From assembly GCA_016711435.1 (NCBI GenBank), contig JADJSY010000004.1:62001-126000 (forward strand): DNA of 64,000 nucleotides, in the 5' to 3' direction. This DNA comes from Lewinellaceae bacterium (GTDB lineage: Bacteria; Bacteroidota; Bacteroidia; Chitinophagales; Saprospiraceae). Position 1 is the stretch's first letter. Each line of letters begins with the position of its first letter. This document shows, in pieces, positions 44,217 through 52,005 of this stretch. The position numbers and the translations under genes are program-made. The notes below the pieces were generated by a model. The model was not told where the DNA came from. It made no database searches and saw only the letters and a list, made by a program, of their open reading frames with translations.

Positions 44217-45863
44217 ATGAACCGCAACGAAAATATCCGGCGTTTAAAACATGAAAATTTCGACCTCTGCATTATCGGAGGCGGAGCATCTGGCGCCGGT
44301 TGTGCCCTGGATGCCGCCCTGCGCGGATTAAAGGTGGCATTGATAGATCAAAATGATTTTGCCGCAGAAACCTCTTCCAAAAGCACCAAATTGGTGCATG
44401 GCGGCGTGCGATACCTGGAACAGGCGTTCAAAAGACTGGATTTTGCACAACTCCGGCAGGTGCGCCACGGCCTGGAAGAACGCCACATCATACTCGCCAA
44501 CGCGCCGCACCTGGCAAGGCCCCTGGGGCTGATTACGCCTGTTTTTAGTTGGTGGGAAGGTTTGTATTTCAGGATTGGCATGAAACTCTACGACTGGTTT
44601 GCATCCGGTAAAGACCATCTGCCCGGAAGCCGCTGGCTATCAAAAAAAGAGGCGTTGCGTCGTATGCCCGGCCTGAGCCACAACATCCATAGCGCCGTAC
44701 TGTATTTCGATGGGCAATTGGATGACGCGCGGTATTGCCTGGCGCTGGCGCACAGCGCCGACGAGCAAGGCGCAAGCGTTGCAAATTATCTAAAAGTAGT
44801 TGATTTTCAAAAAGATACGCATCAAAAAATCGAGGCAGCGCAGGTATTAGACACGCTCAAAGGGGATTCTTTTCTTATCCGCGCGAAGTTGTTTGTGAAT
44901 TGCACCGGCGTCGGCGCGGATCAAATCAGGCGCCTGGCCAACCCCGGCCGGGGGCTGCGTATCCGGCCTTCCAAGGGCGTTCATGCAGTGCTTCCAGCAG
45001 GTGTTCTGAACAGTACCGACGCCATGCTCATTCCTAAAACAAAAGATGGCCGGGTTGTTTTTGCGGTGCCTTTTGAAGGTGTCTTGCTACTGGGAACGAC
45101 GGATGAACCGTATCTCAATCCCGAACAGGAACCCGTCCTTGAATCTGCCGAAATAGACTTTCTGCTGGAAACCCTGCAACCTTTTCTGGCAGCAAAAGTG
45201 GATAAAAAGGACGTATATGCCGGATTTGGCGGTTTGCGACCTCTGCTGGCGCCCAATACCTACCACAGCAACGGCGCCATGACCAAAACAATGCTTCGAG
45301 ACCATGAAGTGGAACATGACTCCAGTTCCGGGTTGCTCAGCCTGCTCGGCGGGAAATGGACCACCTACCGACTGATGGCAAAAGATACGATAGATGCTGC
45401 CTGCAAGATTCTGGGCATCAGCGCTGCATGCCGGAGTGAAACGCACCTGCTGGTGGGAGCAGCGGGCTGGACTGCCCAACTTGCATCCGAACTGCATTCC
45501 ACCTTTGGCTTCGACTATGATATTTGCCTGCACCTCAGCCAAAAATACGGCGCGCGCGCGCATCAGGTGGCTCGGCTGGCACAAGCAAATGAGGAATGGA
45601 AAGAACGGATTTTACCGCAATATCCATTCCTGAAAGCCGAAGTGGTGTATGCGGTCCGGGAAGAGATGGCCTGCACCCTGCGCGATTTCCTGGCAAGGCG
45701 TATCCGGCTGGAAATCACAGACTGGCAACAAACGCTTGCTGCCACACCCGTTGTAGCGCAGCTCATGGGACGGGAATTGGGTTGGTCAGAAAATGAGACC
45801 CAGCGTCAAATGGCAGATTATATCTCACTGCTGGATTTCTTCATATCCAAAACACACGCTTAA
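44217..45863 (+). CDS. glpD: Glycerol-3-phosphate dehydrogenase/oxidase
   Basis: 548 residues from ATG 44217; an in-frame TTG six codons earlier is less likely. The FAD Rossmann motif is FDLCIIGGGASGAGCALDAA. KSTKLVHGGVRYLEQAFKRL is the conserved GlpD block, followed by TNRTDxxL-like VVFAVPFEGVLLLGTTDEPY, GLRPLLAP and LLGGKWTTYR, then the C-terminal GlpA/D cap (LARLAQANEEWKERILPQYP). It oxidises glycerol-3-phosphate and passes electrons to menaquinone, which fits the mqn genes nearby. Confidence 0.94.
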   Translation: MNRNENIRRLKHENFDLCIIGGGASGAGCALDAALRGLKVALIDQNDFAAETSSKSTKLVHGGVRYLEQAFKRLDFAQLRQVRHGLEERHIILANAPHLARPLGLITPVFSWWEGLYFRIGMKLYDWFASGKDHLPGSRWLSKKEALRRMPGLSHNIHSAVLYFDGQLDDARYCLALAHSADEQGASVANYLKVVDFQKDTHQKIEAAQVLDTLKGDSFLIRAKLFVNCTGVGADQIRRLANPGRGLRIRPSKGVHAVLPAGVLNSTDAMLIPKTKDGRVVFAVPFEGVLLLGTTDEPYLNPEQEPVLESAEIDFLLETLQPFLAAKVDKKDVYAGFGGLRPLLAPNTYHSNGAMTKTMLRDHEVEHDSSSGLLSLLGGKWTTYRLMAKDTIDAACKILGISAACRSETHLLVGAAGWTAQLASELHSTFGFDYDICLHLSQKYGARAHQVARLAQANEEWKERILPQYPFLKAEVVYAVREEMACTLRDFLARRIRLEITDWQQTLAATPVVAQLMGRELGWSENETQRQMADYISLLDFFISKTHA

Positions 45864-46011
45864 AGTCAGTTCAAATATAGATTTACAGTTTTTAAGTACA
45901 AGTACGATATTAATTGATTGGGATATTATCACCAATTTATTGATTGTCAATAGAATATCCCAATATATTAATATCTCAATAATTTTTCCCTAACTTAATG
46001 TTCTGCTTTTT

Positions 46012-46347
46012 ATGATACATCGACTATTACATTTCGAATCCAAACACGAGCAATTACTCCCTAAAAATCTGTTTTACAATCGATTATTCAAAAGTATGCT
46101 GGCAGGCATCCTCATCATTGTGTTTTTCTGGTGTAGGAGTGGCGGGTTATCATTTCACCTGCAAGATAGTTGGTTGATAGCCGCTCAATGCCCAGATTTT
46201 TCCGGCATGGGCCGGTCACAGAATAAGCGGGTTGCTGCGTTGGTCAGCGGGGTGGTTTTTATTACTGCCATCGGCATCATCGTAGCCCCTGTAACACATC
46301 GTATTTTCCATCGCTTCCATATTGAAGACGAAGTAGAGCAAAGTTAA
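46012..46347 (+). pseudogene. Small membrane protein gene, frame-disrupted
   Basis: 111 residues in the open frame. The ends look native (KNLFYNRLFKSMLAGILIIV; SGVVFITAIGIIVAPVTHRI, with FHRFHIEDE). The middle does not: the neighbouring frames give SGVGVAGYHFTCKIVG and then LNAQ...SGMGPVTE, the expected 'VGYHF...LDSLLNASMILSGMGPV' block of a two-helix membrane protein common in Bacteroidota. At least three or four single-base losses between 46120 and 46240 would be needed to restore it. It ends 27 bases before the cyclase ATG and may have been its operon partner. Confidence 0.6.
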
Positions 46348-46362
46348 TATTGCCCTTTTCCT

Positions 46363-46370
46363 TATGTTTG
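46363..46370 (+). promoter_or_regulatory. -7 element of the adenylate cyclase gene
   Basis: TATGTTTG, an exact TAnnTTTG match, followed by four bases and then the ATG. The geometry is the same as for the dynamin gene at 21767-21781, implying a leaderless message. Confidence 0.45.
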
Positions 46371-46374
46371 CCCA

Positions 46375-47643
46375 ATGTTACCAGCTCGTTTGAAAACCAC
46401 CTTCAGTCGCTTTTTCGGCTACCAGCACCTATCGGCTGAGGAAATCGAGTATCGAACCCTCGCGCTGACGATTATAGTATTGATTACCCTGCTGGATTTC
46501 ACCTACAACCTGGCGTATTTTCTTTTCGGCCAGCCTTTTACCTGGTGGACTACGGTTATCTACCTGATCGCTACACTGGTTAACCTGGCTTATTTTAAAC
46601 TCAAGGGGCATTTTCGTTTTTTCCGGAATACACAATTGGTGCTTACAATAGCGCTGCCATTGGCCGCACAAATTACTCATGGCGGTTTTGTTGGGAGCAG
46701 CGGGGTGGTACTGGCGGCTTTTTTAGCGCCTTTGGGCGCCCTGATGTTCGCAGGAATACATACTGCACGGCTTACTTTTTTCTGCTACCTGTTTACCCTT
46801 TTTGCCGCAGGGATTTGGGAATATGTTGCCGGATCGAACCCCAATAACCTCCCTCCGGAAATACACCTGCTTTTTTTTGAATTCAATTTTGCCTTTATCG
46901 CCACGGTGGCATATTTCCTCATGGAAGGTTTTTTAAAAAACAAAGCCTCCCTGTTAGCCCTGATCCGGGAAGAGCACCAGGTTGCCAATAGCCTGTTGCT
47001 CAATATTTTCCCAGATGAAACCGCTCGTGAACTAAAAGAGCGGGGCCGGGTGGCTGCCAAAAGTTACCAGCAGGCAACGGTGTTATTTACGGACTTTGTT
47101 GGATTCTCCGCTTTTGCCCGCACGCTGACTGCCGAGGAACTGGTGGAACAGATCGACTTTTATTTCGGCGCTTTCGACGACATTATGACGCGCTACTGTC
47201 TGGAGAAAATAAAAACTATCGGCGATAGCTACATGTGTGTGGGCGGCATTCCTGCTTACACGGACAATCATGCCCACGACATGGTACGCGCCGCTTTGGA
47301 AATCAGACAATTCGTTGTCAATCACAGAGATAACAAAATGTCACAGTATAACTATCCTTTTGATATCCGAATCGGGATACACACCGGCCCTGTGGTAGCG
47401 GGCGTGGTAGGCAGCGCTAAAATGGCATTCGATATCTGGGGCGAAACCGTCAACATTGCTTCCCGGATTGAACAGGCCTGCGAACCCGATATGATTAATA
47501 TTTCAGAAGCAACCCATGCGCTGATCCGCCACGAGTTTGACTGTGTATACCGGGGGCGTTTTCCGACAAAACATATCGGGGAGGTGGATATGTATTATGT
47601 GAGTGGAGAGAGAAGGAGTGAGAGGGTGAGAAGTGAGAAGTGA
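46375..47643 (+). CDS. Membrane-bound class III adenylate cyclase
   Basis: 422 residues. Six hydrophobic segments fill residues about 20-190 (for example LTIIVLITLLDFTYNLAYFL and GGFVGSSGVVLAAFLAPLGA), a MASE-like sensor, then a linker helix. The catalytic domain starts at VLFTDFVGFSAFARTLTAEE with the first metal Asp; the second metal Asp is in KIKTIGDSYMCVGG, the ATP-selecting Lys in EKIKTIGD, the Asp in FDIWGETVN, and the transition-state N-x3-R in VNIASRIE. All catalytic residues are present, so it should make cAMP. The tail SGERRSERVRSEK is encoded by a GTGAGAA heptamer array. Confidence 0.9.
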   Translation: MLPARLKTTFSRFFGYQHLSAEEIEYRTLALTIIVLITLLDFTYNLAYFLFGQPFTWWTTVIYLIATLVNLAYFKLKGHFRFFRNTQLVLTIALPLAAQITHGGFVGSSGVVLAAFLAPLGALMFAGIHTARLTFFCYLFTLFAAGIWEYVAGSNPNNLPPEIHLLFFEFNFAFIATVAYFLMEGFLKNKASLLALIREEHQVANSLLLNIFPDETARELKERGRVAAKSYQQATVLFTDFVGFSAFARTLTAEELVEQIDFYFGAFDDIMTRYCLEKIKTIGDSYMCVGGIPAYTDNHAHDMVRAALEIRQFVVNHRDNKMSQYNYPFDIRIGIHTGPVVAGVVGSAKMAFDIWGETVNIASRIEQACEPDMINISEATHALIRHEFDCVYRGRFPTKHIGEVDMYYVSGERRSERVRSEK

Positions 47644-47853
47644 GAAGTGAGAAGTGAGAAGCGTCCCCCTTGGCATTTTGTTGAAGTTTTGGTTTGGGTT
47701 TTTCAGGCCTGTAATGGTGAATCGTGTTTAGTGTATGGTGTTTAGTGTTTCGGGGGCTTCGCGTTTGGCAATAGTTGATATTTTGGCCGAATTCTCGGGA
47801 ATGCCAAACGCGAAGCCTCCGAAACACTAAACACCATACACTAAACACGATTT
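47605..47853. repeat. Heptamer arrays with a 50-base near-perfect inverted repeat
   Basis: 47605-47660 is AGTGAGA units that begin inside the cyclase gene. 47721-47770 and 47802-47851 are inverted repeats of 50 bases with a single mismatch (CGGGGGCTT versus CGGAGGCTT), built of GTGTTTA/GTGTATG/GTGTTTC heptamers plus GGCTTCGCGTTTGGCA, around a 31-base loop. The structure ends two or three bases before the stop of the convergent methyltransferase gene. Confidence 0.88.
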
Positions 47854-47854
47854 T

Positions 47855-48595
47855 TCATCGCTTACGATAAAGGTAATTGGGGTTTTTCATGACCAATTCC
47901 AGCCCTTTCCATCGTTTCATTTCCTGTGCCAATTGCACACTTCCATATTTCCAGAAATCAGCGGAATCATCGAGTAGCAGAAAACCGCCCGGAACCAGGT
48001 GTTCCAGACTGTGTTCCACATCCCGGCGTGCCACTTCGTAGGAATGATCGCCATCGACGTATACAAAAGATAGTGGCCCGCCAAGAGTTACTTTTCGGCC
48101 AAAAACATCCGTTTTACGTTCTTGTTTTTGCCAGGCATCAAAAAAGGCATCTGAAGTAAGCCTGATGGTATGCGGCAGGAATTCGCGGCTGAAAAAGAGT
48201 GTATTCCTTCTGAAACTTTCCTGGATAAAATCGGTAAAATCTTCCCGGGTGATGTGCCGGCAAGCCTCAAAATGCGCCATGTAAACGGCATCGTCCTTGC
48301 GTGTCGGGTCGTGATAACCTTCATATACCCACGGGTCACAAGTGAAAAACGGGCGATTGATCCCGTGTTTTCGCAGCAACCAGGTTATCACATTTGCAGA
48401 TAATCCTGCAAAGGAGCCGATTTCCAGTATCCCACCCGTTTGTGGAAGGCGTTGAAATACATAATCAAATGCGTAAATGTTGCCTTCATGCAACATCCCT
48501 GCGCCGCCCATGGCACTTCGCATACGGGCAATATAGTCGTCGTGAAGGGTTTTATAAGGATAAAGCCGGAGCAGCAGTTTTCGATAGAGGGACAT
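47855..48595 (-). CDS. Class I SAM-dependent methyltransferase (Methyltransf_24 type)
   Basis: 246 residues from ATG 48595 (MSLYRKLLLRLYPYKTLHDD). The open frame continues 18 codons upstream (LFAFCHFAICIFT), but that is the translated GCCTTTTGCC array. Motif I is GGILEIGSFAGLSANVITWL, then FFTCDPWVYEGYHDPT, FVYVDGDHSYEVARRDVEHS and LVPGGFLLLDDS, the TylF/Methyltransf_24 pattern with its DGDHSY metal site. It probably methylates a sugar or small molecule on a glycan. Confidence 0.85.
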   Translation of the reverse strand: MSLYRKLLLRLYPYKTLHDDYIARMRSAMGGAGMLHEGNIYAFDYVFQRLPQTGGILEIGSFAGLSANVITWLLRKHGINRPFFTCDPWVYEGYHDPTRKDDAVYMAHFEACRHITREDFTDFIQESFRRNTLFFSREFLPHTIRLTSDAFFDAWQKQERKTDVFGRKVTLGGPLSFVYVDGDHSYEVARRDVEHSLEHLVPGGFLLLDDSADFWKYGSVQLAQEMKRWKGLELVMKNPNYLYRKR

Positions 48596-48597
48596 GG

Positions 48598-48640
48598 TGA
48601 AAATGCAAATAGCAAAATGGCAAAAGGCAAACAAAGCATA
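48598..48640. repeat. GGGCAAA-type heptamer arm in the methyltransferase leader
   Basis: On the minus strand GCTTTGTTTGCCTTTTGCCA and then TTTTGCTATTTGC, ending a few bases before the ATG. A single arm in 5' orientation. It decides the start: the in-frame ATG at 48649 lies on the far side of the array. Confidence 0.65.
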
Positions 48641-48663
48641 TGTATCCACACTACTGGATCAAG

Positions 48664-48671
48664 CAAAAGTA
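48664..48671 (-). promoter_or_regulatory. -7 promoter element of the methyltransferase gene
   Basis: TACTTTTG followed by C on the minus strand, an exact TAnnTTTGC match. The heptamer arm lies between it and the ATG at 48595. Confidence 0.45.
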
Positions 48672-48732
48672 GTATGAATAGGGTTTATCTGTTTACTTTG
48701 GCCGTAGTAAACCATTTACATACAACGTTACC

Positions 48733-50025
48733 ATGAAAAATTTCTTTCCACTGTTTCTTAATGTACTGTTTATCAGCAGTATATGTGCGCAATCGCCGCT
48801 GAAAACCAAGGCTGACCGGATGAGCGCACAGATAGAATCCAAAATCGTTGCCTGGCGCCGCGATTTCCACCAGCACCCCGAACTTTCCAACCGGGAATTT
48901 AAAACCGCCGAAAAGGTGGCTGCACATTTAAAAAGCCTCGGCATGGAAGTGCGCACAGGCATCGCATACACCGGCGTAGTAGGCATATTAAAAGGTGGAA
49001 AACCCGGGCCGGTCATCGGCCTGCGCGCCGATATGGATGCTTTGCCGGTGGTCGAACGCGGCGACCTGCCTTTCAAATCGACCGTAAAGTCTGATTACAA
49101 CGGTGAACCGGTGGGCGTAATGCATGCCTGCGGGCACGATACCCATGTTGCCATTCTGATGGGGGTTGCGGAAGTGTTGTCTCAAATACGCGCCGAACTG
49201 GCTGGAACCGTTGTTTTTGTATTCCAACCGGCTGAAGAAGGCCCACCAGCCGGCGAGGAAGGCGGCGCTGAACTGATGATCAAACAAGGCCTACTCGACA
49301 ATCCAAAGATTGAGGCGATGTTTGGTTTGCATATCAACTCCCAGACAGAAGTGGGCAAAATCACCTATCGGGCCGGAGGCATTATGGCCGCTTCCGATTG
49401 GTTTTATATCAGCGTATATGGCAAACAAACCCACGGTTCTCAGCCCTGGAGCGGGGTTGATCCGATTGTGGTGTCGGCAGAAATTATTCAGGGACTGCAA
49501 ACGATCGTGAGTCGCCAAACCGACCTGACGCTGCATCCTGCGGTTATCACGGTAGGTAAAATTGTGAGTGGCGTCCGCGCAAACATCATTCCCGAACTGG
49601 CAGAAATGGTAGGCACCATCCGCACCCTCGATACCGCCATGCAGCGGATCATTCATCAAAAAATCAGACTGACCGCCGAAAAAATTGCAGAAAGCGCCGG
49701 CGCCCGGGCCGAAGTGCGCTTTGAAAACAAAACGCCTGTTACGTACAATGACCCTGCACTGACGGCGCGCATGTTAAGTTCCCTTCAGGCCGCCGCCGGC
49801 AAAGAAAATGTTTCTGAAAACAGGCCGCGCACCGGCGCCGAAGACTTCGCCTTTTATGCGCAGCATGTGCCTTCTTTTTTCTTTTTTCTCGGGGGAATGC
49901 CCAAAGGCATGAAGCCGGAAGCGGCTGCGGCGCACCATACGCCCGATTTCTTCATCGATGAAAGCGGTATGGCGCTGGGTGTGAAAACATTCTGCTACTT
50001 AGTGCTGGATTATTTTGGGGAATAA
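48733..50025 (+). CDS. M20-family amidohydrolase, secreted
   Basis: 430 residues with a signal peptide (MKNFFPLFLNVLFISSICAQ). An M20D zinc peptidase of the hippurate/IAA-amino-acid hydrolase type: WRRDFHQHPELSNREFKTAE, GLRADMDALPVVE, the metal residues in MHACGHDTHVAILMGVAEVL, the Glu pair in FQPAEEGPPAGEEGGAE, MFGLHINS and RTGAEDFAFYAQHVPSFFFF. It removes acyl or amino-acid groups from small amides in the periplasm. It converges on pntB. Confidence 0.92.
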   Translation: MKNFFPLFLNVLFISSICAQSPLKTKADRMSAQIESKIVAWRRDFHQHPELSNREFKTAEKVAAHLKSLGMEVRTGIAYTGVVGILKGGKPGPVIGLRADMDALPVVERGDLPFKSTVKSDYNGEPVGVMHACGHDTHVAILMGVAEVLSQIRAELAGTVVFVFQPAEEGPPAGEEGGAELMIKQGLLDNPKIEAMFGLHINSQTEVGKITYRAGGIMAASDWFYISVYGKQTHGSQPWSGVDPIVVSAEIIQGLQTIVSRQTDLTLHPAVITVGKIVSGVRANIIPELAEMVGTIRTLDTAMQRIIHQKIRLTAEKIAESAGARAEVRFENKTPVTYNDPALTARMLSSLQAAAGKENVSENRPRTGAEDFAFYAQHVPSFFFFLGGMPKGMKPEAAAAHHTPDFFIDESGMALGVKTFCYLVLDYFGE

Positions 50026-50195
50026 GAGGGTGATAAAGGGGGCCCTTGATGAGGTGGGGACCGACGGTTGATGGGCTTACAACTAAGCTTGCCATTCAGC
50101 CCTATGGGCGGGTCTTACGCCGCAATTTCCACTTTTGAGTGGCTTTAATCAACCTCATCAACTTTTGAAAAATCGGGAACCTTATCAACTTTAAA
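50026..50195. repeat. Convergent gap with TTGATGAGG / CCTCATCAA arms
   Basis: Words TTGATGAGGTGGGG and GGTTGATGGG (50047-50081) face AATCAACCTCATCAACTTTT and TTATCAACTTTAAATCAACT (50145-50200). The arms run from the stop of the M20 gene to the corrected stop of pntB. It has the same layout as the other convergent junctions, with a word of the GGTTGAG type. Confidence 0.5.
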
Positions 50196-51577
50196 TCAAC
50201 TGCCTCCTTTAAACTCCGCCACCAAAGCCTGCAAACTACTTTTGGCATCGCCATAGAGCATCCGGCAATTATTTTTTGAAAAAGAGCGGGTTTTCCACGC
50301 CTGCAAAACCTTTGCCTTTACCACGTTTCATCACGATCACCGTTTGGGCGCGGCTGGCTTGAATGATAGGCATACCCCACAAGGGGCTGTTTTTATCTTC
50401 CTGGGCGGCAGGGTTTACTACATCGTTGGCGCCGATAATCATGCAGACATTTACACTGTCCATTTGCGGGTTGATGGCGTCCATTTCCACCATCGCATCA
50501 TAAGATATATTGGCTTCTGCCAGCAATACGTTCATGTGGCCGGGCATACGGCCTGCTACCGGGTGAATGGCGAAACTGACGTCTGCGCCATTTTTTTCCA
50601 GCGCTTCGGTCAACTCGCGCACGGCGTGTTGGGCCTGTGATACAGCCAGGCCGTATCCGGGTACAATTACCACGCGGTTGGCCGCTTCCAGAATCAGGTA
50701 AGCATCGCTTGCTTTTACTTCCTTGATTTCACCAAAAACTTCTGCCGAGGCGCCCGTCGGAGCGGCGCCAAATCCACCCAAAAACACATTGGCCACCGAG
50801 CGATTCATGGCTTTGCACATGATGAGTGTCAGGATAATACCACTGGCGCCCACCAAAGCGCCGGCTACGATGAGCAGGTTGTTCTGCACAATAAAACCGG
50901 AGGCGCAGGCTGCCATACCGGAATAACTGTTCAGCAAACAAATGACCACAGGCATGTCAGCGCCTCCAATGGGTATCACCAGGGCGACACCCAATGCCAG
51001 CGCCAGCACGGCAAAGACGGCAAAATACCGATAGGCCTCCGGCGCTACCGTGTCCATGGCAAACAAAACACCGGTGGCAAGCATCCCAAGAAGGATTGCC
51101 CCGGTTACGATCTGTTGTCCGTTATAAGTTATAGGTTTACCGGAAATAAATTTTTCTTCCAGTTTTGCCCAGGCCATCACCGAACCGGAAAAAGTAACGC
51201 CGCCGATGATAGCTGTCAGCCACAGAATAAGGCCGCCGGAGATGCCCTGCCCTTCCGGATGTGCGTGGAATTCGCCCCAGGCAACTATAAGGGATGCCAG
51301 GCCGCCAAAACCATTAAGCAGGCCCACCATTTGGGGCATACCGGTCATAGGCGTTTTGTAAGCGAGCCAAAGGCCGATCGCCGTACCGACGGCAACCCCG
51401 ATTAAAATGTATTCGTAGCGTTCGACATGCAGGTCCATCAAGGTAACAATGATGGCTGCGGCCATGCCGACACCAGAAATTAGGTTACCTCGTTTGGCAG
51501 ATTCCGAATTTGAAACCCAGAATGAATGTTATCGCCGAAAGGATATAAACGATATTAATCAGTGTATTCAGATCCAT
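50196..51577 (-). CDS. pntB: NAD(P) transhydrogenase subunit beta (two frameshifts)
   Basis: The printed frame 50269-51465 lacks both ends. The start ATG at 51577 opens MDLNTLINIVYILSAITFIL and GFKF; removing one G from the GG at 51504-51505 continues ESAKRGNLISGVGMAAAIIV. At the 3' side, removing one base in the A6 run at about 50276-50281 continues NPLFFKN as CRMLYGDAKSSLQALVAEFK. With both, 1380 bases encode 459 residues, the exact PntB length. Eight or nine membrane helices, then the NADP(H) domain with VVIVPGYGLAVSQAQHAVRE, FAIHPVAGRMPGHMNVLLAE and GANDVVNPAA. It couples proton entry to NADPH formation. Encoded with pntA1 and pntA2 in one operon. Confidence 0.88.
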
Positions 51578-51586
51578 AAGGAGCGC

Positions 51587-51892
51587 TTATTTTTTTTCTT
51601 TTTTCTTGAACATGTCCAACATGCGGTCGGTCACGAAATAACCGCCTACCACATTAATCATAGCCAGCGCAATAGCAATACCGCCCAGCAAGGCTGCAAA
51701 ATCGTTGTTACCAACACCCTTTGCCAAACCTGCGGCTAAAATTGCCCCCAAAACGGTAATACCTGAAATGGCATTGGAGCCTGACATCAGCGGCGTGTGC
51801 AACAGGGACGGCACTTTGGAAATAATTTCGACGCCCAGAAAAATAGCCAGTACCAGGATAAAAAGCAGGAAAGTAAGTACGGTTGTTTCCAC
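51587..51892 (-). CDS. NAD(P) transhydrogenase subunit alpha, membrane part
   Basis: 101 residues, three or four transmembrane helices: TVLTFLLFILVLAIFLGVEI, then the conserved loop SKVPSLLHTPLMSGSNAISG and ITVLGAILAAGLAKGVG, then FAALLGGIAIALAMINVVGG. This is the separate PntA2 (PntAb) membrane segment that joins the split alpha subunit to PntB. It ends 10 bases before the pntB start and lies between pntA1 and pntB. The KKKEKK tail is lysine-rich. Confidence 0.9.
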   Translation of the reverse strand: METTVLTFLLFILVLAIFLGVEIISKVPSLLHTPLMSGSNAISGITVLGAILAAGLAKGVGNNDFAALLGGIAIALAMINVVGGYFVTDRMLDMFKKKEKK

Positions 51893-52005
51893 GATAACTA
51901 ATTGATTGTGAATAATAATAAAGGCAAAATTGAAAAAGGAAAAAGGAAAAAAAAAAAGAGTTACAGAAGATAGTATTAACCCTAAGTGTGGTTTGATGGT
52001 TTGGA

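Noticed and set aside
51930..51962. Purine-rich GAAAAAGG stretch between pntA1 and pntA2
   Set aside because: Looks like a heptamer array at first (AAAAAGG), but the units are too few and too low in complexity to assign.
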